Shown: positions 42,566 to 51,135 of the stretch, piece by piece | Numbering within the stretch: the stretch's first letter is position 1 | How the letters are laid out: each line of letters begins with the position of its first letter | Source: Zavarzinella formosa DSM 19928 | Lineage (GTDB): Bacteria; Planctomycetota; Planctomycetia; Gemmatales; Gemmataceae | DNA length: 56,141 nucleotides | Reading direction: 5' to 3' | NCBI RefSeq assembly: GCF_000255705.1 | Contig: NZ_JH636439.1 | Span: 477,627 to 533,767 of the forward strand | Notes under the pieces: model-generated | What the model was told of the DNA's origin: nothing | The model's database searches: none | The model's input: the letters and a program-made list of their open reading frames with translations, nothing else | Program-made: the position numbers and the translations under genes

Positions 42566-44050
42566 CTACATGCCGTCCGACTTGGTGTACTCTTCCCGAG
42601 AAGAGTAGTTCGGGGCTTCCTGAGTAATGAGAATATCATGCGGATGGCTCTCCTGCACCGAAGCCGCGCTGACCTGGATAAACCGGGCCTTCGTGCGCAG
42701 CTCTTCCAAATTTTGTGTCCCGCAATACCCCATGCCGGCCCGCAGACCGCCCACCAGTTGGTAGACGAACGGGGCGAGAGGCCCCTTGTAGGGGACCCGG
42801 CCTTCCACGCCCTCGGGGACCAGCTTGCCGTTGCCGGCCGCGTCCTTCCCCTGGTTGTACCGATCACCGGACCCGGCCATCATGGCCCCCAGCGAACCCA
42901 TGCCGCGGTACGCCTTGAAGGTCCGGCCCTTGTGCAAAATCGTCAGCCCCGGACTTTCGGCCAGCCCGGCGAACAACCCGCCGATCATGACGGAATACGC
43001 CCCGGCGGCCATCGCCTTGGTGATGTCCCCGGAGTATCGCACGCCGCCGTCGGCGATGATCGGAATGCCCGTGCCCTGCAAGGCCCGCACCGCCGAGGCG
43101 ATGGCCGAGAGCTGCGGAACGCCGACCCCGGAGACGATCCGCGTGGTGCAGATGCTCCCCGGCCCGATGCCCACTTTCACCGCGTCCGCCCCGGCCTCGG
43201 CCAGGGCTTTTGCTCCTTCAAACGTAGCCACGTTGCCGGCGATGATGTCGATGGAGTGTCGTTTCTTCAATTCCCGCACGGTGGCGATGACGTTTTCGGA
43301 ATGTCCGTGGGCGGAATCGACGACCAGCACATCCACCCCGGCCGAGATCAACATCTCGGCCCGCTCGAAATCCATCACCCCGATGGCCGCCCCGACTCTC
43401 AGCCTTCCACGCCCATCTTTACAGGCATTTGGGAAGTTCAACATCTTGTCGATGTCTTTGATCGTGATCAACCCCTTCAGACGGTATTGATCGTCCACAA
43501 GGAGCAGCTTCTCCACTTTATTTACAGTCAACAATCTTTCCGCTTCCTCTAAAGTCGTGTTCTCCTTCGCCGTCACCAGATCGTCCTTGGTCATCACCTC
43601 GGAGATTTTCTGGTTCTGGTCGCCGAGAAACTTCAAATCCCGCCGGGTGAGGATGCCCTTGAGGTAGCCGTCCACGGTGATCGGCACGCCGCTGATGTGG
43701 TACTGCTCCATGATCTTGCGGGCGTTCGCGACCGTTTCGTCCGGCCGCAGGGTCACCGGGTCGCTGATGACTCCGTTTTCAGATCGCTTTACTTTGTCCA
43801 CCTCGCGGGTTTGCATGGCGGCGGGCAAGTTCTTGTGGATGACACCGAGGCCGCCTTCCTGGGCCAAGGCAATGGCCAGTTCGCTTTCCGTCACCGTGTC
43901 CATCGGCGACGACAGGATGGGGATGTTCAGTTTGATGTGGCGGGTGAGTTGGGTCCGCACGTCCACGTCCTTCGGGACGACGTTTGAATAACCCGGTTCC
44001 AGCAAAACGTCGTCGAAAGTGATTCCCGGATATGCGATTCGTTCGTGCAT
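42566..44050 (-). CDS. guaB: IMP dehydrogenase
   Basis: 494 residues, typical length. It oxidises IMP to XMP with NAD, the first committed step of GMP synthesis. The catalytic Cys301 lies in [15 protein letters not shown], and the TIM-barrel phosphate loop is [15 protein letters not shown]. Two CBS domains (about 93-205) sit as an insert, with [19 protein letters not shown] and [19 protein letters not shown], and can bind adenine or guanine nucleotides for control. The flap sequence [10 protein letters not shown] follows. The downstream exported-protein gene begins one base after its stop. Confidence 0.98.
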   Translation of the reverse strand: MHERIAYPGITFDDVLLEPGYSNVVPKDVDVRTQLTRHIKLNIPILSSPMDTVTESELAIALAQEGGLGVIHKNLPAAMQTREVDKVKRSENGVISDPVTLRPDETVANARKIMEQYHISGVPITVDGYLKGILTRRDLKFLGDQNQKISEVMTKDDLVTAKENTTLEEAERLLTVNKVEKLLLVDDQYRLKGLITIKDIDKMLNFPNACKDGRGRLRVGAAIGVMDFERAEMLISAGVDVLVVDSAHGHSENVIATVRELKKRHSIDIIAGNVATFEGAKALAEAGADAVKVGIGPGSICTTRIVSGVGVPQLSAIASAVRALQGTGIPIIADGGVRYSGDITKAMAAGAYSVMIGGLFAGLAESPGLTILHKGRTFKAYRGMGSLGAMMAGSGDRYNQGKDAAGNGKLVPEGVEGRVPYKGPLAPFVYQLVGGLRAGMGYCGTQNLEELRTKARFIQVSAASVQESHPHDILITQEAPNYSSREEYTKSDGM

Positions 44051-44209
44051 GACGACGTTCCCCTGATTGTTCCCGAAATTCTTAATGGAAAAGAATTATA
44101 GGGGGCATTGCTCCGGAGGAACGGGTCAGGTACTCTGGGAAAGCTGATTCAAGGGACTTGAGCTTCCCCCCGCCGGAAAAGATGCCACCACCCAATCGGA
44201 GAAAATTTC

Positions 44210-45508
44210 ATGAATGGTTCACTGTCGCGTCGTCATTTTCTCCAAGCCGGGGCCGCCGGTTTGGCGGCCGGGACGCTTCTGGCCGAAGAGAAGAAGGATC
44301 TCCCAAAATTGCCGGCCCAACCCGTCCGGGTGGGTGTTGTCGGCCTCGCGGGGCAGGGGCAGTACAATTGGGGCCAATTGGCCCAAACGGGCTGCGAAGT
44401 GGTTGCCATCTGCGACGTGGACGAATCCCGCACCGGCCCGGCCCGAAAGCAATTTCCGAAGGCCGTCTTCCACACGGATTACCGGAAACTGATCGAGGCC
44501 AAGGGGCTTGATGCCCTGTTGTGCGCGACCCCGGACCACAACCATTTTCACATCACCTCGGCCGCCATCGAGGCCGGGTTGCATGTCTATTGCGAAAAGC
44601 CCTTGTGCCACACGATTTGGGAAGTGCGCAAGCTTCGGGAATTGGTGAAAAAGCACAAACGCATCAGCCAGATGGGGACGCAAATCCACGCGGGGGACAA
44701 TTATCGCCGGGTGGTGGAAATGGTGAAAGCCGGGGTGATCGGGGCGGTGAAGGAAGCCCACGTCTGGGTCGGCGGGGCATGGAACGGCAACGGCAAGCGA
44801 CCGGAGGCCAAGCCGGTCCCCAAGGGGCTGGATTGGGACCTCTGGCAGGGACCGGTGGTTGAACGACCGTATGCCCCGGAATACGTTCCGTTCCACTGGC
44901 GCCGATACTGGGCTTATGGCGGCGGTCGCATGGCCGACATGGCCTGTCACCACATGGATCTTGTGTTTTGGGCGTTGGACCTGACCGCCCCGACCAAAGT
45001 GACCGCCCAAGGATCGCCGCTGACGACAGAAACGGCCGCCGATTGGATCACCGCCGAATACGAATTCCCGGCCGTTGGGAAACGTTCCCCGGTGAAGGTG
45101 TTCTGGTACGACGGCGACAAGCGGCCCAAACAACTCGCGGATTTGAAACAGGAAAAATGGGGAGACGGCACCCTGTTCATCGGCGAAAAAGGAATGATCC
45201 TCGCCAATTATGGCAAGCGGTTGATCCTCCCGGAAGATCAGTTCAAGGGAGTTGATGGCGACCGGAGCATCCCGAATTCCATTGGCCATCACAAAGAATG
45301 GATCGAAGCCATCCGCACGAACGGCACAACGACTTGCAACTTCGACTATTCCGGCGGCCTGACCGAGTCCGTCTTGCTCGGCGTCGTCGCTTACAAAGTG
45401 GGCAAACCCTTGGAATGGGACGCCGCCACGCTCAAGTGCAAGGGGGTTCCGGAGGCCGATGCGTTTATCACGAAGGAATACCGCAAGGGTTGGGAACCTC
45501 GCGGGTGA
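44210..45508 (+). CDS. Tat-exported Gfo/Idh/MocA oxidoreductase
   Basis: 432 residues. The N-terminal twin-arginine signal reads SRRHFLQAGAAGLAAG, so it is exported folded with its cofactor. The Rossmann segment RVGVVGLAGQGQYN is followed by EVVAICDVDESR and then CATPDHNHF. The conserved EKPLCHTIWEVRKL motif marks the family's substrate side, and YAYGGGRMADMACHHMDL is typical of planctomycete members acting on sugars. Likely NAD(P)-dependent oxidation or reduction of a sugar, with substrate unknown. GGAG is 9 nt before the ATG. It stands alone between guaB and the lipoprotein genes. Confidence 0.93.
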   Translation: MNGSLSRRHFLQAGAAGLAAGTLLAEEKKDLPKLPAQPVRVGVVGLAGQGQYNWGQLAQTGCEVVAICDVDESRTGPARKQFPKAVFHTDYRKLIEAKGLDALLCATPDHNHFHITSAAIEAGLHVYCEKPLCHTIWEVRKLRELVKKHKRISQMGTQIHAGDNYRRVVEMVKAGVIGAVKEAHVWVGGAWNGNGKRPEAKPVPKGLDWDLWQGPVVERPYAPEYVPFHWRRYWAYGGGRMADMACHHMDLVFWALDLTAPTKVTAQGSPLTTETAADWITAEYEFPAVGKRSPVKVFWYDGDKRPKQLADLKQEKWGDGTLFIGEKGMILANYGKRLILPEDQFKGVDGDRSIPNSIGHHKEWIEAIRTNGTTTCNFDYSGGLTESVLLGVVAYKVGKPLEWDAATLKCKGVPEADAFITKEYRKGWEPRG

Positions 45509-45583
45509 GCAAGTTCTAGACGGGAGTTCTGGTGCGTTCTGGAGGAGACGTCCGCCGAACTCCTGGACGAATAACGCGTCGGG

Positions 45584-46468
45584 TCAATTGGCGGGGGGAA
45601 CCGTCACTCCTGTCGGCGGGGAATTGAGGATGCGGAAATGCCAGATCCCTCCCGAAATGCGTTTGTCCACATTGCCGATCAGATACAGCACCGTTCCCGC
45701 TTTCGTTTGCATGAGTTCCTTGACGACAGTGTCGTGGATCGCCGGGATGCTTGCGACGATTTCAGGACCGTTGGCGGCATTGGGGTCCTTGATCGTGAAC
45801 ATGACCTGACTTTCTTTGTGAACGACTTTCAGCACCTTGGCATAAATCACCACCGGTTTGTCTTGATATTTGCTTGCGCCGTCCCCCGTGGCCAAGGCGG
45901 CCGAAAGTCCGGCGACGGTGAAAGGAATTGCAGGATTCGGCCCCGCAGACACAATTTCGCATTGCTGAACCGCGAGCGCGTCCTTGCGGGCAATCCCTCG
46001 GACGGTCAATTCCTGGCCCTTGGCGAATTCCTTCTGTCCCTGAAACTTGTCCTTGTCGGCCGCCCCCACATGAATGTAAACTTGAAAAGTCGTTGACGTT
46101 TTCGGATTGGTGGCTCCCTCCAAACCAATCACAATTCGCGTTCCCGACTTGAAATCCTTGTCCAGATGGACCGTTTGAATCAAGCCCGTCATTTCAACGA
46201 CTTTGCCGCCGTACTTGGAGCCATAAGCAGTTTCGCTTTTGATGAACGCCTCGGCCAATTCCTTCGAGGTCAGTTTGAACGCAACCTGCCCAAGTTTCAC
46301 CGGTTCGGGACTGCTGACAGTCTTGTTCTTCGGATCGGCCCCTTTGTCTTGGGGCGTCGGCGAACCGGTTCCGTTGACTCCTGGGTTGGTCTGTGCGGCC
46401 TTGTCATCTTTCCCGCAGCCGACGACGATCAAACAACCCGAAAGGATCAGAATCTGGCCATATCGCAT
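45584..46468 (-). CDS. OB-fold lipoprotein, copy 1
   Basis: 294 residues. The lipobox VVGC (Cys18) ends the signal peptide. After a Thr/Pro/Lys linker come two modules of about 100 residues, each resembling the tRNA_anti-like OB fold found in bacterial lipoproteins: KLTSKELAEAFIKSETAYGSKYGGKVVEMTG-type sequence, with GQELTVRGIARKD in the first, and KYQDKPVVIYAKVLKVV with GTVLYLIGNVDKR in the second. It probably binds a ligand or partner in the periplasm. A paralog lies upstream on the same strand (46843-47694), and serpin remains sit before each, suggesting a duplicated unit. Confidence 0.82.
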   Translation of the reverse strand: MRYGQILILSGCLIVVGCGKDDKAAQTNPGVNGTGSPTPQDKGADPKNKTVSSPEPVKLGQVAFKLTSKELAEAFIKSETAYGSKYGGKVVEMTGLIQTVHLDKDFKSGTRIVIGLEGATNPKTSTTFQVYIHVGAADKDKFQGQKEFAKGQELTVRGIARKDALAVQQCEIVSAGPNPAIPFTVAGLSAALATGDGASKYQDKPVVIYAKVLKVVHKESQVMFTIKDPNAANGPEIVASIPAIHDTVVKELMQTKAGTVLYLIGNVDKRISGGIWHFRILNSPPTGVTVPPAN

Positions 46469-46675
46469 GATGGTTCCTTATTGAATTTGAGAGTTTCAGC
46501 GGTGAGCACGGAGAAAAAGCAGCACGGTCAGGACGACCGTTGGCGGTTGTGAGTGATGCCCGCCGAAGATCGGGTGGTTGTCACTGCAACTGCACGCCGC
46601 CAACGCCAGCATGGCAACAAGGCATTGGTTCGCATTGACGGGTACGTCGGAAGGAAGTTTCAAACGATATCCTGT

Positions 46676-46810
46676 CACTCCGCTCGCTGATCGGTCACGC
46701 GGCCGAGGAACAAGACGGTCTTGGTTTTGGAATCGGTGATGAGAGACAAAAACGGATGATTGAACCGGATCATATGGGCCCGCGACGGCTCGGATTTCTT
46801 CGTTGAGCAT
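46676..46810 (-). pseudogene. Serpin C-terminal fragment A
   Basis: Read on the minus strand from 46774 to the TGA at 46676, the frame gives MIRFNHPFLSLITDSK, TKTVLFLGRVTDQ and then RAE. This matches the conserved serpin ending (HPFLFLIRD...ILFMGRVxDP). Just upstream, in another frame, 46810-46778 encodes NEEIRAVAGP, like the serpin hinge NEEGTEAAA. The reactive-centre loop between them is shortened and frame-broken, and everything N-terminal is missing. So this is the decayed 3' end of a serine-protease-inhibitor gene. Region 46469-46675 otherwise shows nothing I can support. Confidence 0.8.
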
Positions 46811-46842
46811 TCGTCATGCCTTGTTCCTCGCTCCAGACAGGA

Positions 46843-47694
46843 TCATTTCGCCTTCCCCGAAGGCAACTCCACACCCTTGGGAGGCTGTTCGAGAAGACGC
46901 ACATCAGCGATCCGAATCGGATCGATCTGGTCGATCTCTCCGATGGCGATGACGACGGTTCCGGGTTTGGTTTTGGCCAGTTCTTCCCCGACCTGTTTGG
47001 AGGCGAGGAACGTGTTGTAAAACATTTTCAATTCCTTCCCCTTGGCTGATTTGGGGTCGATGACTTGGAACACAACCGTGTCGTCCGCCTTGTTCACTTG
47101 CTGAACTTTGGCCTGGAACACCACTGTTTTGTCCTGGTATTTCGTCTTGGCTTCTTCCTTGCCACTGGCGGCTAGCAGTTGGGAGACGGTCACCGGCATC
47201 GCCGTGCTGGGAACGGCGGACAGAATCTCGCAATCCTTCAAATTCAGTCCGATTTCCATCACGTGGCCGCGAATCTTGATCTCCTGGTCCCTTGCCAGTT
47301 CCTTCATGCCTTGAAAATTGGTTAGTTCGGCCTTTTGAAATAGGCAATGCAAATAATACTTGTGAAAATCAGGAGCTTCCGGCTTGGTGTTCAGCACAAG
47401 CTCCACTTGGTCTTTCCCCCGAAAGATGATCGAAAACAACTTGGCAGTCACTTCCGCTTTCTTGCCAACGTATTTGTCCGCATAAGCTTTTTGATCCGCG
47501 ACGAACGCGCTGGTTAATTCTAAACCTGTCATTTGGAAGTCAGCCGGGCGTGATTTTTCGGCCGCGAGTTGCCGGGCCTTGTCTTGTTCGTCATTTGCGG
47601 CGTTTGGCTTCGATCCCCCCGTCCCCTCCTTCCCGCCGCAGCCAACGGCGGAGATCAAACAAACCAGACAAAACGCACCGAGACGCATACGCAT
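46843..47694 (-). CDS. OB-fold lipoprotein, copy 2
   Basis: 283 residues. The lipobox is SAVGC (Cys19 from this start). It follows the plan of its neighbour at 45584-46468: a linker, then two OB-like modules (LTSAFVADQKAYADKYVGKKAEVTAKL... and KYQDKTVVFQAKVQQVNKADDTVVFQVID), with KELARDQEIKIRGHVMEIG and GTVVIAIGEIDQI at matching places. The sequences have diverged widely but align along their length, so the pair is an old duplication. GGGAG lies 7 nt before the ATG at 47694; a GTG four codons upstream is an alternative. Function unknown; periplasmic anchor is certain by motif. Confidence 0.82.
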   Translation of the reverse strand: MRMRLGAFCLVCLISAVGCGGKEGTGGSKPNAANDEQDKARQLAAEKSRPADFQMTGLELTSAFVADQKAYADKYVGKKAEVTAKLFSIIFRGKDQVELVLNTKPEAPDFHKYYLHCLFQKAELTNFQGMKELARDQEIKIRGHVMEIGLNLKDCEILSAVPSTAMPVTVSQLLAASGKEEAKTKYQDKTVVFQAKVQQVNKADDTVVFQVIDPKSAKGKELKMFYNTFLASKQVGEELAKTKPGTVVIAIGEIDQIDPIRIADVRLLEQPPKGVELPSGKAK

Positions 47695-47869
47695 GCCAAC
47701 TCCCACTGATCGAAATGGTTGAAGCGAAATTCGACAGACTTGGTTTCGAGTGAATCTGTCGATTTCTTCAGATTCATCCAGTCAATGATTTGACAACGGA
47801 CAGGCAAGGAGGCATCCACGATTTTCGTCGGAATTCGGAAGGAATGAAATGAAGGCGACAGGGAAGCCG

Positions 47870-48330
47870 TCATTCGACTCGCTGGTCTCGCGGATCGGTC
47901 ACCCGGCCGAAAGACCAGACCTACCCCACTTCCACGTGAGCTTCATGGATCACCCGACCAAGGAACGATGCCCGGTGTTCATTCCGCCAAGTCGGCGTCC
48001 GGTTTGAAAATCAAACTCACCCAATGCCCCGAACATCCTCGTTCAACGACCGGCGTGTTGAGAATTGAAACTTCGGCAAACGGAGATCAAATTGGTTCGG
48101 CCGGCGTCTGGATCGCCCTCTCCTTCGATTGTTTGGCGGACAGGTTTTTCTCCAGTTTTGCCAGACCGCCAGGGGATTTTGGAAGTGCCAACACCATCTT
48201 GAACCGGTCACCGTGAAACGGTATGCTCACCGCCATTCCGTCAGCGAAATCAACCCTCGGCAACCGACCGGGTTCGTAATGCGACATCGTGGGAATGCGT
48301 TGGCAGATTTGGAATCAAAATCCTGACACA
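47870..48330 (-). pseudogene. Serpin pseudogene B, frame-broken
   Basis: Minus-strand pieces in order match serpin sequence. 48287-48087 encodes MSHYEPGRLP, then GMAVSIPFHGDRFKMVLALPKSPGGLAKLEKNLSA-type text in part. The next frame gives DLRLPKFQFSTRRSLNEDV up to a stop at 48017, and another frame gives FKPDADLAE. A further frame gives VIHEAHVEV, and the last FGRVTDPRDQRVE with TGA at 47870. At least three frame changes are needed, the segment between VIHEAHVEV and FGRVTDP (the reactive-centre loop and last strands) is deleted, and the N-terminal two thirds are absent. It is a dead serpin gene. The gap 47707-47869 holds nothing else. Confidence 0.85.
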
Positions 48331-48356
48331 ATATTTTCCCAAGACTATTTCGTCGG

Positions 48357-49733
48357 TCACGGGCTTCCGGTCATCATTTCCGTCAAGGTGCCATCGGGTC
48401 GGAGTCGTTTGAGCCAGCCGTGAAAGCCTTTCTCGATGTCGGGGACGCTTTGGCCGACCCACTTCTCAAAATTGCTTAATGGCTCGCCGCCAGTGTTGAT
48501 TGCCTTGAGATACAAGTCTCCCTTGGGGCTTCCCAACACGCGCCGGTCGAACATGAGGTAAGAGGCGAAGGCCCATGCCGTGAGGTAGGCTCGGTCGCTG
48601 TCGGGGAGTTTCCCGCCATGGGCGACCACGAAACCTTTGGAACCGTTGGTCATCAGATCGGCGATACTGAGCAATTCTTTCTTATCCAGCAAATCTCTGG
48701 CCCGCTCCAATCGGTCTTTGTCCGCGTGGCCGATTCGGAGTTCACCCGCCTCGAACACGGCCGTCTCGAACACTTGGGCCATCCCCTCGTTCAGCCAGCG
48801 GGGGAGTTCGCCGGGGGTATCCTTCAGGTTTGGCGGGTAGACGAAGTTGCCGACATAAGCATGGAACGCCTCGTGATAGAGCTGCCGAAAGAGGATCTGA
48901 GTTGCCTGATCGAACGCCAGTTCATTGGCTTGGGCGGCCTGTTTGATTTGAGATCGGGTGTCCAAAAACGGTTGAAGGTGGCGGTTCAACTCGGGTTTCT
49001 TGCCATACAATCGGCGGACTTCCGCTTCCTGTTTGGCCACATCTTCCAGCAACAGATTCGCCTGTTGCCGGAAGCGGGACAAATCCTCGCCGAGCTTTTG
49101 CAGATCAGTGCCGCAACAAACGCGGTTGGCGGCCGGGTCGTAGAACGCCGGGTTCTTTAACATCAATCCGGCGGGCAATGCCTTTTGGTAGCCCTCAAAA
49201 GATTGGTACACTCGGATGACGGTGGGATTGCCTCCGCGATATCGGGGCGGCAGGAACCCGGCGTAGGCCGCGTAAACATTCTCCAGCCGATATGCGGCCC
49301 GTCGAATTATTTCTTCGGGCGCGTCCGAGAGCAGGGAGAAGTAATCCGAATCGTAGCGCAGGCCGCCCCCCTTCTTGCCTCCCCAGTCGCACGACTTCAA
49401 ATCCATCTTTTCCATGCGGCGGGCCTCGGCCGCCGGGTCGAGTTCGACCAGTTTGGCTTTGACCGCCACGCGGTCCTCGGCCGTGATCTTCTCAATCTTT
49501 TCGATTTCGTTGTGCCGAAAGACACAGGTGAACCACACGGTTGGCCGACCGGGGAATCGCCGGACGATTTGGAACCGCACCGCCAGCGGGGCTTCCTCAA
49601 GGATGAGGCCCTTGTGAACGATGCCATTCTTGAGTTTGAGGGTGTCGAACGGCCAATCGTTGACGCCGGGAGGGCCGGCCGGGGCCGATATCGCCGCCCA
49701 CGCGAGAATGAGGATGGCCAGCCGCTCGCGCAT
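48357..49733 (-). CDS. DUF1570 protein, metalloprotease-like (gluzincin)
   Basis: 458 residues with a signal peptide (about 1-18). Zinc-site residues are His287-Glu288-x-x-His291 in LYHEAFHAYVG and Glu316 in WLNEGMAQVFE, the gluzincin arrangement seen in DUF1570 of planctomycetes. The N-terminal 100 residues include LKLKNGIVHKGLILEE, a short Sm-like or SHD1-type strand segment. It is probably a periplasmic peptidase of unknown target. The ATG at 49733 starts the signal peptide, so the earlier in-frame ATG at 49760 is rejected. The serpin remains begin 27 bp beyond its stop. Confidence 0.88.
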   Translation of the reverse strand: MRERLAILILAWAAISAPAGPPGVNDWPFDTLKLKNGIVHKGLILEEAPLAVRFQIVRRFPGRPTVWFTCVFRHNEIEKIEKITAEDRVAVKAKLVELDPAAEARRMEKMDLKSCDWGGKKGGGLRYDSDYFSLLSDAPEEIIRRAAYRLENVYAAYAGFLPPRYRGGNPTVIRVYQSFEGYQKALPAGLMLKNPAFYDPAANRVCCGTDLQKLGEDLSRFRQQANLLLEDVAKQEAEVRRLYGKKPELNRHLQPFLDTRSQIKQAAQANELAFDQATQILFRQLYHEAFHAYVGNFVYPPNLKDTPGELPRWLNEGMAQVFETAVFEAGELRIGHADKDRLERARDLLDKKELLSIADLMTNGSKGFVVAHGGKLPDSDRAYLTAWAFASYLMFDRRVLGSPKGDLYLKAINTGGEPLSNFEKWVGQSVPDIEKGFHGWLKRLRPDGTLTEMMTGSP

Positions 49734-49811
49734 AACGGGTTCCAAATCCTCAAAGACCAATCAGAAGGGAGAATGTCAATTTAGCAGCTTGGTGACGGGA
49801 ATTAAAGCGAA

Positions 49812-49850
49812 AAGCGAGCGGCCGACGATGACTTCGTCAACCACTCGCTT
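49812..49850 (-). terminator. Hairpin after the HEAT gene, terminator-like
   Basis: AAGCGAG-x-GG pairs with CC-x-CTCGCTT around an inner GACGA/TCGTC stem, with TTCGCTTTAA following on the minus strand. It lies 30 bp after the HEAT-protein stop. The T-run is interrupted, so efficiency is uncertain. Confidence 0.55.
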
Positions 49851-49879
49851 CGAGGATGTTCGTAGGTGATCGATCCGGC

Positions 49880-50983
49880 TTACTTGAGCATTTCCTCGGC
49901 CCGGTCGATTTCGAGGCGAACGCGCACATCGGGGTCTTGTTTCCCGGTGGCCAGCAGCGCCAGGAACGGCGTGTCCCGCACGCCAATCTTGACCAGACAC
50001 CGCACACAGGTGGCCCGCACGTTCGCCGACGGGTCGTTGGCGGCGGCCGTCAGCAACAAAGAACGCACGGCCGCCGAGTCGGCGCCGACTCCTTCGGTCA
50101 GCAATTCGGCGGCGTTTTCCCGTGCCGAGGGTTGAAGGGCGTTTTTCAGCTTGTCACCCAAGCTGACGATACGTTCTTCCCGCTCGTAATTGCGGGCCTT
50201 CGGGGTCGTCTGGCTGTTGTTCACCGGGATCACAAAGCCAAGCGAAACCGGTTCGGCCACGGCGGGCAGGGCGGCCGGCCGGCGAACCATGTTCAACGGG
50301 GCGGGTTCGCCGACCACCATTGCGGTGCCGCTGCTCGCGGTCGAAATCGTTTTGCCGGGCATGCCGCCCGTGCCATCAATCATCGCCGTTCCGATATTCG
50401 AGGCGGACTTCATCATGTCCGTCGGGACCGGCTGAGGCTGGCGAATGGGATTGGCGCGGGTGACGATGACCGGTGTTTGCACTCCCGGTGCCGGACGTTC
50501 TTGATTCTTGGAACCGATTGGAATCAATTCTTGAAGCCGGTGCAACGGGCCATCTCGTTTCGTCGGAGCCGTGGCCAGTGCCGTGTCGCCGGGCTTGGAC
50601 ACATCGTCCGACTTCGCCGGGTCAGCGTTCTTTGCGCCGGTTGGTTGCCGAAGAGAAGAGGCCAGGAGGGGATCGCTGCTCACCGATGGTTTCGGTTGGC
50701 TGGCGCTTTCGGCCGGAAGCGGCCGGGTCGCCCCCGAACCGGGACGATCATAGATCGTCAGCACTTCGCCGTTGTCGATCGCCTTCATCCGGTATTCAAT
50801 CGTGCCGTCCGCTTGCGGCTTGGCCGCAATGATGACGCAACGACGATCCCCTTTTGTCCCGATCCGCACAATGATGTGCTGATCAGGCTTGTAAGCAACG
50901 GGGGCGTCCGCGCGGGATTGGAAAGCAATACCGGCAAACGCAAGGGCGGTGGCCAGCCAGCGTGAGCGGAGGACGTCAAACAT
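49880..50983 (-). CDS. Exported protein with C-terminal HEAT repeats
   Basis: 367 residues. A signal peptide (about 1-25) precedes a small beta-rich N-terminal part (residues 28-80, with IIVRIGTKGDRRCVIIAAK). A long Pro/Ser/Ala-rich linker runs to about residue 260, then HEAT-like helices follow (LKNALQPSARENAAELLTEG; LLLTAAANDPSANVRATCVRCLVKIG; LLATGKQDPDVRVRLEIDRA). The order is the reverse of the HEAT protein at 23229-24281, where repeats precede the linker. It is likely a periplasmic binding or scaffold protein. Start ATG at 50983; function unknown. Confidence 0.8.
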   Translation of the reverse strand: MFDVLRSRWLATALAFAGIAFQSRADAPVAYKPDQHIIVRIGTKGDRRCVIIAAKPQADGTIEYRMKAIDNGEVLTIYDRPGSGATRPLPAESASQPKPSVSSDPLLASSLRQPTGAKNADPAKSDDVSKPGDTALATAPTKRDGPLHRLQELIPIGSKNQERPAPGVQTPVIVTRANPIRQPQPVPTDMMKSASNIGTAMIDGTGGMPGKTISTASSGTAMVVGEPAPLNMVRRPAALPAVAEPVSLGFVIPVNNSQTTPKARNYEREERIVSLGDKLKNALQPSARENAAELLTEGVGADSAAVRSLLLTAAANDPSANVRATCVRCLVKIGVRDTPFLALLATGKQDPDVRVRLEIDRAEEMLK

Positions 50984-51135
50984 CGCGGTCCCCGAAAATT
51001 ACCAAGGAATCCATGAACACGGGAAACATCGGTTGAGCGGGAGGCAACGATCAATTGAGATGCCGCGAGTTGTGAAACTTTGCCGGTAAAATAGGGTGAC
51101 CTTGCGGGTCCGGTGGAGGCATATCTCCGCTGTCG

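Noticed and set aside
46496-46810. 104-codon minus-strand frame between the lipoprotein genes
   Set aside because: Only its first dozen residues resemble a serpin hinge; the rest is the wrong frame of the serpin fragment, so it is not a gene.
47655-47873. 72-codon minus-strand frame upstream of lipoprotein copy 2
   Set aside because: Its end lies inside the signal-peptide region of the lipoprotein in another frame, and it lacks any recognisable feature.
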